A DNA stretch of 64,000 nt from Antitrichia curtipendula (lineage: Eukaryota; Streptophyta; Bryopsida; Hypnales; Leucodontaceae): positions 19,936,574 to 20,000,573 of the forward strand of contig OX579633.1 of the NCBI GenBank assembly GCA_951230915.1. The letters run 5' to 3'. A model generated the notes under the pieces. That model was not told the DNA's origin. It worked only from the letters and a program-made list of their open reading frames with translations, and did no database searches. The position numbers were made by a program, and so were the translations under genes. Position 1 is the stretch's first letter. The number at the start of each line of letters is the position of its first letter. Below, piece after piece: positions 46,544-59,517 of this stretch.

Positions 46544-49500
46544 CTATTTGGACCTCAGAAAGCGGTCAAAGTGGAGGAGGTGACCTCGGACCCGGTACAC
46601 GTGCATAGAGTAAAGCAGGGCAGCAGTCACAACAGCTGCATATGACATGCAAATAGTGATCCCAAAGTCCTGTATCCCCAAACCACACAAGGATTCAAAA
46701 TGGACCAACTTTCAAAGACAGCAAAAGATTCTACTCCTAGAATCCACCACCAACTATTTTGGTCTCCAACGGAGAGTCAGTTACCCCCAAAAGACCAACT
46801 GGACCTCATCAGAAGTATTAAAGCAGTCGGGGCCTGCACTAGAAAATCTTCTCAAGACTTCACTCTTGGACGCCATTCTGTTCACGTACAACTTAAGTTC
46901 AAGAGTGAAAGCATGAGTACTCAAGCAAATACTAGAGTCAAAGTGTAGTTTCTGCCAACTGTAGTGCAGCAACGAAGGTGAAAGGATGACCGGTCACCAC
47001 GGCTCTAGAATGTTAGGATTGTAACGCCAGAGTTTGGTTGGATTCATCCTTGATTCTAATTTTTATATTTAAAACTCAATGTAGGAGGGTAACTTGCCTG
47101 TGGGTGAATAATCACCATGCCAACGACATAGGTTAACATGTCCATCAGTGATTGCAAGGACTTTTGCACACCACCGACAACTCCTCTCTCTGCCTCTGGT
47201 ACCGACTCCTGCAGAATTCAAGGAGTCAAGAACATAATCAATAACTGTATATTTGGGGTCTTCTTTAATCTTGTGAAAAAACACCTTGGATCACTATTGG
47301 GGACAGGATAATTATATAGTGTAGTGTGCTGAATGAGGATCTTCAAAGAGAACCTGAAAAGAGGAGGGCCGTTTTTTACGCCTGGAGTAAAGAACCATAT
47401 AATATGCAAGCGAACACTCCTAGTACTAGTGTCCTGTATTGTAAAAACTAGCATCACAATTGTGCGAAACTCTACTGAGAGGTATGACAAGGATGTTCTA
47501 AATCATCCGATTTCAATTCCAAGTTATGTTTTTTCTGAATTCCCACATGAACAGAAAAAGAGAAGGCGACAAAATTCCAAAGGTGAGGATAGGAGAGTGA
47601 GGCTCTGAATGGACCTGCATGAGCTGCGTCACCGAGAGGTCGAACATCCAAAGACCAAGGCGTGAAGCTGCCACGCCACTGATCAACAGTATCGACGCCA
47701 CTCTCGAGTTGTGAATCCACAAGGAAATGACGCACACTGATAGCAACGAGCACTGCTCAAGAATTGAACCCAACAAGACCCGTGTTACCATGCTGGCACC
47801 TGAAACTACAAAAAATTGAAAGAGCGGACAGAAAATGTTCACATGATCATGCCTCAAATTAGTATTCCCAAACCAAAGTCGTCCACATTCGAGGCACTCA
47901 TGTAGGAAGCAAGTTGCCTTTACCTGGATCCAAATTGACCAGATTCCTGTACGAACAGTCTGAAGACGAGCATGCACAATTGGGTAGATAACCGTTGCTA
48001 AAATCCCACAAACAGCTCCTACACCTCGAGCAAGTCCCAATACGTAAGGAGGAATGCCTCTCCAATTCAGAACTGCTGTCATGAACGATCCAAAGCTGCG
48101 CCAACCAAGTCCATGTCGTACTTGAATTGAGAAAAAAGCAATGGCATAGCATCTCAAAAGATCCAGTATTAGATTCACAAAGTCATTAATGGTAGACAAA
48201 TGTTAATCCGATAGAACATTGGGTTAGTATTAAGAATATGTTAAATTAATCTCAAGCTAATGTGGAATGAATGTTAACTTAATAGTTGCAAGTATTATAA
48301 CAAGTTAATGCCAAGGACACTAACATTACATTAAAATTAAATTAACTCCTTTTGCATTACATTGACATTAACTTGACGCTAACTCAAGTGCGGACAACAT
48401 GAATCGAATGCCTAGTAGCTTAACCGGTAAAACTTCGTCAATCCAATGGAGTGTGAGGAGTGTCATTTGTAATTATGCTTACAAATGGTATATCCGAAAT
48501 TAATAAAAAGAGTCCTTCCTCCCTTTCAGAGAACTAACCAAAGTCGTGGACATTCAGTCTAAACATATAGAGATGCGAAGCAGGCAGAACTCTCTCAAAA
48601 AGAAACATAACGCCACAGGATTGATTCCAATTCAGGGACACGACAGGAAATGCATGCACCTCAAAACAGTGAAGTAGAGAAGGGCCAGGGCTAATCCCGC
48701 CAGCATGGCTTCCTGGTGCATGTATATGGCCCAACCTTCAACCACCGGCAAATGCTTCAGCTTCTCCACAAAGGTCGACTGCCGGGATCTGGTTGGTTTA
48801 CTTCTCCCTTCTAGTAAACGCACTTCTTCGTTGTCCTCCACCTGCAGAAAATTAGACAATAAACAACAGAATCCTCTGAATCCGTAACTTTGACGAAGAA
48901 AAAAATAACTGATAAACTAAAGTATAGACAAAATCTGCTAATTCACAGTGATAAACCTGAGCAGCATGGCCTGATTCTAGGATACCCAATTCCTGTTCAC
49001 TGGCGGCCTGGCTTTTGTTTCTTGAGTCTGGTTTCGCAGTGCTTTTCTTTTGTAAGACGGGCATGGACATGTACACATAGTGGAGAAGCCAGTATTCGAC
49101 CCCCACCGAGCTTACATTCCACACAGCGATCAAAATAGCACTTGCAAGCACTGAAACCGAACTCATCATAAAACCAACGGCTATGGGAGCAAGCAGCTTG
49201 CAACTGAGGTCAATGCGGCGCATGGCTGCATTGATTTGAGTCAAAAAACCGGAACCCTGCTTCTCAGCAATCAAAACTACCCTGCATCAAAAAGCAACAA
49301 GTGGATTGTATGATTAAGAACAGGCGAAAGGGAAGACACTTGTGGTTATTCTTGAAAGGACCAAGAACAATGACCAATGCGATAAAATCTATTGTGAAAG
49401 AGGGGCCAAATTATAGCCCGCATGAATCAGTGAATAACACTGCAAGTCTTTTGTCAAAAGCAAAAGCAAAACTGTACTAAGAAAAGTCCCCACATAACCT

Positions 49501-51850
49501 ACTCAAAACTAAGAGAAACAATTTGGGCCTCTAGGGTCTTCCATGGGCTATACTTCAGGCACTGAGGAAATGGATAGAAAGAACGGGTACATCAACCATA
49601 AGAGTCTACTAATGGAAAAGGCAAGATGCAACTAAGCATAATAGAAAAATAAATATTCAAGTGTTACACTAGGAGCTGTACCAATCACGCTCCACCACAA
49701 TATCCATGGCCATTCCCGAAAGAGCATTGGTTGCACCGAATGCATTGACAATAATAACCAGCATCACAAAGGTGCCGTAACCTCCTGGGGCAGTTCCAGG
49801 ATGGAGCAAGAGTAAGACGACTCCCACAGAAGCTGCTACGACTGATCCATTCTGTATACTCAATGAAAGCTGTACTGTCTGGAATTGATTGACAGCCACC
49901 CACACATGCACCTTAGAGGTCAAAACAGAAAAACGAGGAACTCAAAACATAAAGAACTATGCCATAAAATATAAACAGGACTAAGAATATGAGCATACAA
50001 GGTCTTCATGAGCAATTCCAAACTCCAATCCCCTTTCTTGTACGTCTATCCTGAAACATAATGACCTTCAATCAAGTATGAGATAAGCGCATTCACATGA
50101 GCATGATCAGCAGTGCGAGCCTACAAACTTGGTGCAGCACCTGGAGAAAGCAATAGTTTGTAAGACCCCGCTCACACCAACCAGTAGCGCCAATTAGTCA
50201 ACTGGAGCGTCGAGTTTGAAAGATAACAAACCTAGTGTGTGCCTGCACTTGCAAGGTACCTGCACCAATAGGCTCTCAAGTAAGCTCTCAACTAGGCTGT
50301 CAATTGAATTAGGTTAAATCAGGTTAAAGCAAATTAATTACTTGAAAAGGCTTTCAGATAAATTAACCTCTTGTGCTGCCACTTGGTTGATTTAGCACTT
50401 CAAACCATCTATATGGGCACAATTAGTCTACTTGTCCAAAGTCTAATTGGTCTGCTAATTAGAGGTCTACTAAGTCTACTAATTAGTTAAACTAATTGGA
50501 GGAAAGAAATGTAGATTTATTGCAAGTTATGAGGGAATCTATGTCAGTTAGTTTGCTAACTGACATGATTAGGAAGTGCGGGAATTCAGTAACCAACTCC
50601 AGTTACCAGAAATTGCTACTTGGTTGGTGGAGCGGGGCATTAGACCAGGAATCGTCCATTCCAAAGGAACTTACTACTTGCATTTCAAACATGCTCCTGT
50701 TAGAAAACCTGCGTCAAAATGAAAAATAAAGAAGGTGTGCAGAATCGGTACCCTCAGTCGAGGCAAAGTATCCACAAGCTCTCCAACCAGAACGCCGAGA
50801 GTAGCCACAGAAGCTGTTTCCACCAAGCCATAGATCGCCACCAGCAGAAGAGAATCCGGCCACACTTGGAGCATCAACAGCCCCACTGCAAACTCCCACA
50901 TCCTGCCAGGTCACATCCACGAAGCGTATCAGGCATGTGAAACAAATAATATCACAATTTCTAACTTCAAGCGTTCTTGATATAACAAAACATGACATAA
51001 CATTCTTAAGTAGTTTTTCAATGTGTTCACCAATCTTACTCTTTATTTAATAACATGTCAAACATTATCCGATTTGAATCCATGGTGTGCAGCAGCATGC
51101 TACTTCTGCTTGCTCACAAGTGTCAAATTAGAAGCGATTGTTAAGGAGCTGTTGAATTGATTGAAGTTGGGGCTTCATTCTTCAAATTCTTGAACTCAAG
51201 ATAAAAATGAACATATGTCAAAGAAGGAAGATGTGAGAGGATCAAAACATCTTGGATGCCCGGATTCTTTCTTGAATTAGGAGAGGGGCCCAAAGAGTTA
51301 GTAGCTCCTTTCAAGAATGTCATGGCTAGGCGACATCCAGGGTGTATGTCCACAACGAAACAAGTAGGACAATTTCTACTGAATTTCAGCGCAGACATGA
51401 AGACCTTAACCATATCCGGCCTCATGTTTTTTAAGCAGTTTTGAGAAGTTTATACAAGGATTCATATTTGTACCAAAAATTAATTATATTAACCAACACA
51501 TACAATGTTCTTCACTCAATATGATGAGATAAAATATGTCCACATTCAAACTACACTCTCCATAATATGATTAATCAAAATAATCATTTCAAAACCATAA
51601 ACCGTTGACCATATCTAAAGGGTTAAGCAAAAGATGGCCAAAACTGTTAGTACCTGTCTCCCCAGCGAGAAAGAAAGTGGCTCCAATACAGACATCGAAC
51701 CAGGCTACTCATATCCTCCTCCGACGCTCCCGCAACAACGCGCTCAACCTGGAATTCATCTTTTGATTCCCTGGAAACGGACAATAAACCTTCGCTCTCC
51801 GTGAAACTCTCCGCCATTGGAGCTGCAGAGTGAGCGAACTGGATCTCCAT
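46544..51850 (-). CDS. FPN: Ferroportin/IREG family metal exporter (SLC40), 9 exons, 543 aa
   Basis: Exons on the minus strand: 51850-51654, 50902-50752, 49911-49682, 49281-48957, 48841-48660, 48095-47924, 47752-47615, 47208-47098, 46669-46544. Phase is kept to TAG. Intron 8 begins GCAAGT, so it is a GC-AG intron; the others are GT-AG. The protein exports Fe2+ or related metals (cobalt, nickel) across the plasma membrane or tonoplast, by family. Signatures: YWSHFLSRWGDRMWEFAVGL around residues 54-73 (the WGDRMW motif carries the metal-site aspartate of vertebrate ferroportin), DSLLLVAIYGLVE, then AAMRRIDLSCKLLAPIAVGF, WRGIPPYVLGLARGVGAV, VAASRLGLWMFDLSVTQLMQ (446-465), ESVPEAERGVVGGVQKSLQS and a final helix ending HVYRVRGHLLHFDRF. 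The long charged loop in the middle (exons 4-5) is usual. Vertebrate-type hepcidin and second-site residues are not obvious. About twelve membrane segments are expected. Confidence 0.95.
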
Positions 51851-52216
51851 AACTCAATTTGAAACTCAAGAAGTGATTGCATTACACTCAAAGTACACTC
51901 TAAGGAAACTGAAATTTCCGGAAAAGAATTGATGTACAGGGTTGCAAAGTTTTGCATCAATAGCTGCAATTTTGAATCCCAAATATGAAACTGCGATCGC
52001 AGGAAACCCTAATTCAATGTGCTCTTCAAATAAGATGAACTACTGACACAAAATCGCGCACACTTATGGCAACAACAATCTCAAGAGAAATTCTTCTCTG
52101 ACGAGGCAGTGGATTTGGAATCCCATCAGCTCAAGTAGAACAACTGAAGCACTTGTAAGCTGATGGATGAAATGTTTTCATCCAGAAAATAGATGAAATA
52201 TGTTTCTAAATTAGTA
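51851..52216 (-). other. Upstream region of the ferroportin gene
   Basis: This is the likely 5' untranslated region and promoter on the minus strand. No specific element, such as an iron-response motif, could be identified with confidence. Confidence 0.4.
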
Positions 52217-52383
52217 CTGCCTCTGTTTCTGAAAAAAAACGTGTTTCCTTTCTAAAACACAAAGATAACACGTTTCTTGTCTAAAACACAAAGGAAACAT
52301 GTTTCTTGTCTAAAACACAAAGATAACATGTTTCCTTTCTAAAACACAATGGAAACACGGGTTTTTTTCAGAAACAGAAGGAG
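52217..52383. mobile_element. Stowaway-type MITE, 167 bp, TA duplication
   Basis: The left end is CTGCCTCTGTTTCTGAAAAA; the right end on the minus strand is CTCCTTCTGTTTCTGAAAAA. Both are flanked by TA (52215-52216, 52384-52385). The ends fit the Stowaway consensus CTCCCTCCGTTTC. The interior is four tandem units of about 30 bp built on GTTTCYTKTCTAAAACACAA. Confidence 0.9.
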
Positions 52384-52424
52384 TACGTTTTGATCGCAAA
52401 TCAAACACTTACTATTTCTTCATT

Positions 52425-52600
52425 ATACCAAACCCTCAAACCATTTATGATTACAGTGATATCTCATTAATCTGACCTTCTCTTTAATGACATTCTAGAA
52501 TATCTTGCCCACTTGCCACAATATTATTGACCAAAGTACACTAAATATGGTTTAAACATTTATGGTTGACAACAATGTAAACTAGTACTAGAGTTGTTGT
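52425..52600. repeat. Relative of the HAK/KUP intron MITE
   Basis: It shares GACATTCTAGAATATCTTGC and CACTTGCCACA with 20484-20653. CTCAAACCATTTATGATTA on one side and TGGTTTAAACATTTATGG on the other suggest its own weak ends. Confidence 0.45.
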
Positions 52601-52992
52601 TGGAAAGTTATAAAATGTTGTGTAAACAAAGATTGTAGCACACAATAGATTGAGTGCCACAACCAACACCAAATATGCAATCAAAAACTAAGCTAGAATA
52701 TATAACAAACACACCCTCGAATGTAAACAAAGAGCATGTAAACTAGAACCACTCGTTTTCAAGCATGTGTCCAAAAGTGTGTTTTAATAAAATCAGATAA
52801 TGAATAGATTCTCATTGTCAAATCTCCATATGTAGCACATTGAAATTAGGACACAAATTTAGAAAAATTGTTAATAGAACTTTGATCTCTCATCATTTTA
52901 AATGAACACCATGCTTGGACTTCACCTAAGTTTAGCCATAATTTTTGAACGAGTGATTAGAAATTCAAATTCCATGCAATTTTTACAAGTTG

Positions 52993-53924
52993 TTAATCCC
53001 TAATGGACCAAACATTGTTTTTTGGCAACTTAGAAGTTTTGGGCAAGTATGTGTGACTAGAGATTTTCATACTTTAGGCTGAAATTTTAATAGTAGGTGG
53101 AACGAGGAATATCTTTCATATGCACTAAATTTCATGACATTTGGAAATATGAGTCAAAAATTATGGCCTGATATGTTGTTGTTTTCTGTAAATGGGCAAT
53201 CCGATTAGATTAAAAAAATCACTTTTTTCTGAAACAAAAATTTGAAATTGATTTTCTAGAGTTATATATTCGTGGAAAGCTTTGAATCATTACCATTTTT
53301 TTAATGAGTCAAAAGTTATGAGAAGTTTTAGTTTGCAGGTAGTTATGGATTCTCTACTCTTAAATAAACTTTCAAGTTTTTTATTTTACTCAATTTTTAA
53401 TATTTTTTGAAAAAAATAAAATCATAAGATGTAGATTGTTTACTACAACATTTCAACCATTGGGCTTAGCATTTTTCAATTCCATAACTAAATTCTTATC
53501 AATTTTGTATTTTGAATCATTCTCTACTTCTTTCTACTTACTATTTTTTTCCTGTATATTGCACAATTCCAAATGATTTGAAAATTTTCAATCATGTAGT
53601 AAATTTGCCTTGAAGAATGAATCCAAAGAAGCACCACTATTTGGGACATTTTTCATAGAAAATTGAGCTTGTGAAGTGCAGCTGCCCTGTTTTTCACAGG
53701 GCCAAAATAATGATATCAATGAATTTGAATGCTTACATCTTGCAATCCACGTGGTGGAAATTTCTCAAATTTTTACCACATGTTCTCAAGTCAGAATACT
53801 ATAAGATCCTATGGCTACATGTTTCAAAAAATAGTTTTAATTTAAAATTTTTGATACTTGTAATAAAAATGACAGTTTTGGAGCGTTTTTGGTGAAAACA
53901 TAGTCACGGTCATTTAGAGGTTAA
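52993..53924 (+). mobile_element. TTAA-flanked element, copy E, 932 bp
   Basis: The left end is TTAA-TCCCTAATGGACCAAAC; the right end is TCATTTAGAGG-TTAA. The interior carries CAAAAGTTATGAGAAGTTTT and TTTGCAGGTAGTTATGGAT, shared with copy G. It is non-coding. The hairpin is not preserved. Confidence 0.7.
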
Positions 53925-55530
53925 GCACTAGAGTGTCAAATTTGGAATATTGGATAGTAAAGGAAGACACATTAAAGTAGAAGATACAACCTTGAAAAGA
54001 AAAATGATATTTGAATAGTATTTCCTCTAAATAATGCAACTTTGTCTACATTAGGGTAACTTCACCTAAAACATTCAAATAAGCATGATGGAATATGAAT
54101 CCTATTATAAAGAGCTATATCTTTTTGTTGAGTTTTACTGGAGGTTGAAAAGAGATCCTATGTATTCTTAACATGTGTTTTTGGAATGACTATGAATAAA
54201 CTATAGATTTTCAAAGTGCTAAATATATGTATTTAAAATCTCCCCTAGGCTCTCATAATTAAAAGTTGTACATTTGAGGCAAGAATTTGCAATTTTGCAA
54301 GGTATTTCTTAACAAATAGGTGACAATTTGATGTAAGTAATTTATTGTCCATGTTGTAGTTCATCACTTTAGATACTATGAATTTAGAGGCTTTTCATAT
54401 TGAGGAAGATGAAAGAGATTATACTAGGAAAGATGTTTATTTCAATCTAGCCTAGCACAATAAACTCCATGTTAATTGAATGGGAAGATTTGGACCAGAT
54501 TGAATTGAAGAGAGCTTAAAAGGTATCACTTTAGTCTTTCGTTCTAGCAAGTTAACTATTTTCAATCAAATTCTCAATATCTTTGGTAGGGATTTGTTGT
54601 CTAGTTTTCTCTCCCTTGGGGATAGAGGCATTGCAAGAACAATAGTTTTTTATGTATAAAAAAATGTTGATTAAGAGAATTTGCCATTGTTCAAGAAGAA
54701 AATTCTTCGCATTTGAATCCAATTCACGCCCAATGCACATTGAATCCAATGCATGTCACATTACACAATTCATTTTGCAACGGATGCACTAAGTGAAATA
54801 CTTCCAACCCGTTTTAAGGTTGGCATAAGGTATAAGCTTGTTTATATTGCATCGCACTTCTAATTACAAATAACAAGAAGAGTGACACCAATATTACACA
54901 CTTCAAGTAAGAGGGAGGCTTTATATCATTTGGGGTCCTAGAAGAGAAGTGGATTTGTTTTGTAGTGGATGTATAAATGGGAAAGATGCAATGGGGTAGG
55001 GGATGTGGTATGTTTCGTAGAGGATGTGGTATGATATAGTATTTGGATGAGGTTAATATTTGTCTATACTACAATGTGTTGGGAAGTCTTCTACTATTGT
55101 TTATTTTTCTCTTTTGTTGATAATGTAATCTCATACTTGAATCCTTTTCAGTTTAGGATTTCAATATTACACATGGACTATAAGCCATGGAGAGTAACAA
55201 CCGAACAAGGTTTGTTTTGATACTACCAAAAGTATTTGCAAAGTCCACCTATGTATGTAGTATGTACCAAGTATGAGCTATTAAGACAAGTGTTATTGGG
55301 CATAGTTTTGAGACCATTTTTGGATTGGAGATCGCTTCCAAAATAGATCTACAAATTCTTTTGTAAACTGAATTAAAATACATGGAAAACTGTGGATCTC
55401 TTTGATATTATGGTCTTTAAAGAATTATGGATTTCATTTGACTCTATAGTAGATCATTTTGCATTGTGAGAAGCTACACGTGAAGAAATTTGAACTTGAA
55501 GATTCCTCAAAAAGTAAGTCAATGCTACGA
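53925..55530. other. AT-rich spacer without a gene
   Basis: No gene, RNA gene or clear element end is recognised over 1.6 kb. A GC-rich fragment of the GAGCATCCCCAC family starts at about 55540. Confidence 0.5.
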
Positions 55531-55538
55531 GGACTAAG

Positions 55539-55680
55539 AGCATCCCCACGGCTGGCGCATGAGAGAGGCGCATGAATGGGCTGTTTGGCACGCTCTTCAT
55601 ACGTGACTGTACCGTGTGGTGGCCATAGTAAAACGGTGTGAACAGTGAATACCATACGTCAAAAGAGACAGGCACTTTGC
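55539..55680. mobile_element. Fragment of GC-rich Tourist/Harbinger-like family
   Basis: It starts TAA-GAGCATCCCCACGGCTGGCG with the three-base TAA before it. The other end is not recognised. Confidence 0.5.
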
Positions 55681-55871
55681 CCTAGAAATCCAATAAGCCA
55701 GATGATTCTATTATCAGAGCTTCCAAAAAGTAAAGGCATTTAAAAGGGAGCCAAGTTTACATTGCTTCAAAAGTAAACAAAAAACAATTACAATTTCAAT
55801 TCACTAAGAAATACCTCGTGTTGGTTGACATGCATTTCCAACATACATTGAGATTGCAAGCGGAAAGAGAA

Positions 55872-57270
55872 TCTCCTTATATGCACATGGGGTGGTAGAA
55901 CAATCTATGTGGGATAATGTACAATACTTGGCAACTCTCAATTGTCCACTCCATCCTGCCATTCATAATAATTTTGATTAATATATAATATAATTGATAT
56001 TTTTTGTCTTGCATGATCAACATTCAATTCTTACACAATTATGATCAAGCATACCAAATTTGGGTTTAAAAAAAAAGTAAAACTTCATTTTTGGTGAATT
56101 ATTTCATTTAAAATTCATAGTTTTACATAATAATTGATTAAAAATCATTGGTGATGAAATTTTTTGAAATTTAATTGCATAAATATGTAGGAAACATTTA
56201 TATGCACATCTCTCCGTCAATTGGCATTTCCAAAAAGTTTTAGAATTTTCTCACAAAGGTTTCAAAAGTTGGCGTGAAAAAAATGCAAATTTTGAAAAAT
56301 AGATATTTCTTTATTGTAATTAGATTTTTCTATTTGACCTTCACAGTGTTATTAATTTTGTACATTTGACCATGAGTGTATAGTTGCTTTGCCAAAATCT
56401 AATTGCAAAGAAGAAATATCTATTTTTCAAAATTTGGACATTGTCACCCCAACTTTTGAAACTTTTGTGAAGAAATTTTAAATTTTTTTGGAAATGCTTG
56501 TTGATGGAAAGATGTACGCATGGATGTTCTCTATATATTACCACAATCAAATTTTTAAAATTCATCATTAATGTTTTTTAATGAATTATCGTGTAAAATC
56601 ATTAAAATTTAATGAAATAATTCACCAAAATGGATTTTGGGTTTTCTGAAATCCAAATTTGGTATGCTTGATTGGAATTGTATAAGAACTGAATGATAAT
56701 TATGCAAGACAAAAATGTTAATCATATAATACATTTTGCAATTTTCTTTTGGATGGTAGAAGCCAATGGACAATTGAGAGTTGTTGGGTATTATACATTA
56801 GAATTAGTAGAGACTCAACCACTCATAGTAATGTCAGAAGTAGGAATTGTGTTTTACGTAGAATTTCAGACCTCATTTAGGCATAGTAGAATAACTTTTT
56901 CTAAAAATGTTGAAATAAGAAAAGTTGGGAAATCAAGTTGAATTTTATGTCCAAAAATTCGTTTGAGATTTAGATCCTTCAATCAAAAGTTATGGACAAA
57001 TTTAAGAGAGGAGTTGGGATGCAATTCTTTTTACATTTTCAAACACCATCTCTGAAATTTGTCCATAATTTTTTTATTGAAGTCTCAAAATTTCAAATGG
57101 ATTTTTGTAAATGAAATTCAACTTGATTACCCAATTTTTCTTAGTTCAAAGTTTTAAAGAAAAAATTATTCTACCACAACTAAATGAGGTCTAAAATTCT
57201 ACTTCAAGCACAATTCCTAAGTTTTGACAATGAGCAGTCAAGCTCTCATCTTCAAATTATCCCACACTTT
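55872..57270. mobile_element. Foldback element FB1, copy b, interrupted
   Basis: It begins ATATGCACATGGGGTGGTAG and resumes after 56797 with ATTAGTAGAGACTCAACCAC. The facing arms with AAAAGTTATGGACAAATTT meet near 57020. An FB2 element occupies 55920-56797. The right arm loses its end near 57270. Confidence 0.75.
55920..56797. mobile_element. Foldback element FB2, copy c, inserted in FB1
   Basis: The ends CAACTCTCAATTGTCCACTC and, on the minus strand, CAACTCTCAATTGTCCATTG are inverted repeats. Flanks ATGTACAAT and TTATACATT could be a worn 9-bp target duplication. Long arms continue inwards (AATTTGGGTTT, GGTGAATTATTTCA). Confidence 0.7.
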
Positions 57271-58048
57271 GAGGATTCATGATGGACAATAGATTTCATT
57301 ATAAAAACAACCTCTTCACCTTCACTTATCAACTAATGCCAATGAAAATTAATCCTTCACTTTGCCAACAAATTTCGGTTTGAAGGTAGTTGGAACAATG
57401 ACATGGTATTTGGCTCATATATTTATTTAAATGTGGGCCAATTTGTGTTCATTTTAATTTATGTGAGGGCCGATTGGGGTTCATTTTCATTTATGAGAAG
57501 GCCAGTTATGGGTTTGGTACCTTGAAAACAGCAAGGAAAGGATACAAAGAGTCAATCTCGTGCCACTAATGGGGACACTGCAGTTGGCTGTCTGCTCCAA
57601 ATTTGGCCTTAGAGCATCCCCACGCCTGATGCGCCAAGGGGCCTAACACGCGGACTGAGCGAGCCCTGGCTTCATTTCCTCCCCCATGGCTGACGCACCA
57701 AACGGGGAAAACTGCCCGGTCGCGCCAGAATTTGAAGGGTACACGGGAAAATGGCGAGCCTTGAGCGAATGAGCGCGGCTCGCTAAAGGCTCTGACTACC
57801 TTTTCAACCCAATTTCGAGGCACTGACAGTCCTTCTCACACATCTTCGAGGCACATACCCCTTTTGACTTTCAAATTTTTCTCACAAGTAATTTTAACCT
57901 CAATATAGTTTCCTTTACTTGTGTGAAAAAACTAAAAAAGGCATTTCCCAACTAGAATAAAGTTACCGTTATTTTGTATCTAGATAATTGGGAGACATAC
58001 TTACTCACCTTTGTTGAGTTGTAAGAGGGAAGAGAAGCTTACTATATA

Positions 58049-58569
58049 AGGTAAACCAGCCTATGACACGCAGAATGACTGATTTGGTACGTTGCCATTA
58101 GCAAAATAAAATCAGATTTTTTTCTAGTAGAGACAACTTTGAGAAATGAAAGAAGCAGTTAAAATTTTAATTTTTGGACAAAGTAGGAATTTGTTATGAA
58201 TTTTTTAAATATTTTTCCAAAATAGTCTGTAGACTATCTGAAATCAATAAAATATGTCTTCATGATGGTCATCTTACCACCTAATGCAGTCTTCAGATTT
58301 CCTAACACAACGACAAGAATTTTTAATGTGGCCATCACACAAAGGAATAAAAAAACAACTCTTTATGATGAGTTTACACTCACAATGTGTATTCTAAGTG
58401 TCCTATGACAGTCATTACTACTTCTATCACAATCACCTAATGCACTAATGTGGGCCACTAACCAACCTAATTAAATTGTAGAAGCAAAAATCTGAAATGA
58501 ACTGTAATGGGGGGGGGGGTATGTAGATGTCTGCATTAGACAGTTGGCATGTCATAGGCTGGTTTACCT
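58049..58569. mobile_element. TA-flanked TIR element (521 bp) inside FB1
   Basis: The left AGGTAAACCAGCCTATGACA is matched exactly at the right by TGTCATAGGCTGGTTTACCT. TA flanks both ends (58047-58048, 58570-58571). The uninterrupted relative near 59418-59436 reads ATGTGTATATAGTAAGC on the plus strand, confirming a single TATA there. A Tc1/mariner-type class is likely. A run of about ten G lies near 58510. Confidence 0.85.
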
Positions 58570-58624
58570 TACACGTGGGGTGGTAGGAGGTAGAGCAACC
58601 CATGTGGGATAAGTAACATTACAT

Positions 58625-58904
58625 GTTTTTCAGCCCCTCTGGAGGGCTGCAAGTTCCCTAGGGTTCTCAGAGTCTGAAGCTGTCTGGAACTGCGCCGCAG
58701 CAGCTGCGTGACATGGCACAGCGACTGCCACGACATACAAAAAAAAATTTAAAAAAAAAAAAAAAAAAATTTGTTCATCTTGTTTTTTCATTTTAAGATT
58801 TTTGAATTTTTGAATTTTTTTTCCTGACAACGGCCATTCTTTTGCTGCTGGGGGAACATCGTCGGGAACAGGCCTGAAACGGCCCTCCAGACCCCCCCAA
58901 AATC
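58625..58904. mobile_element. Second insertion inside FB1, possibly hAT-like
   Basis: The left TTTTTCAGCCCCTCTGGAGG and the right end (minus strand TTTTGGGGGGGTCTGGAGG) are imperfect inverted repeats. Flanks ATTACATG and ATCTAATG could be a worn 8-bp duplication. It contains a long A tract near 58750. Confidence 0.5.
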
Positions 58905-59517
58905 ATCTAATGTTAGAAGGAGCTCCACCATTCATAGTCATAGTTTTTTCCAAAGTAGGAATTGTGTTAGAATTAAAATTTCAGACCTCATTTAGGCATA
59001 GTAGAATAGCAATAAAAAAACTTTGAACTAAGAAAAGATGTGAAACCAAGATAAATTTCATCTCCAAAAATCCATTTGAGATTTCAAGTCTCTAGTCAAA
59101 ATTTATTGACAAATCTCTACTATGCATTTCTACAAATGTAAAAAAAATTTCCCTTCTAATCCTCTTTTGAAATTTGTCCATAACTTTTGATTGGAGTCTT
59201 GAAATCACAAACGTATTTTTGGAGGTGAAATTTGTCTTGATTTCACATCTTTTATGAGTTCAAATTTTTTTGGAAAAAATGAATCTACTATGCCTAAATG
59301 AGGTCTGAAATTTTAATTCTAACACAATTTCTACTTTGGAAAAACCTTGAGTGGTGGAGCTCCTACTACATCTAATTTACTTATCCCACATTGTTTGTTC
59401 TACCTCCTACCACCCCATGTGTATATAGTAAGCTACTCTTTGACCTAAGAAACACAAAATAAATTGAAAGTGCAATAGAAACAATCTAAGAGAGTGCATT
59501 GGAAGTAAAATGTGTAA

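Larger units (their letters stand above)
58032..59440. mobile_element. Foldback element FB1, copy c, twice interrupted
   Basis: It starts AGAAGCTTACTATATA and ends ATGTGTATATAGTAAGCTAC, which are inverted repeats. Arms with CATTTAGGCATAGTAGAAT and TCTACTATGCCTAAATGAGG face each other near 59120. Insertions sit at 58049-58569 and about 58625-58904. Confidence 0.8.

Noticed and set aside
48410..48445. tRNA-derived SINE suggested by TAGCTTAACCGGTAAAA (box A-like) in a ferroportin intron
   Set aside because: No box B at a suitable distance and no A-rich tail.
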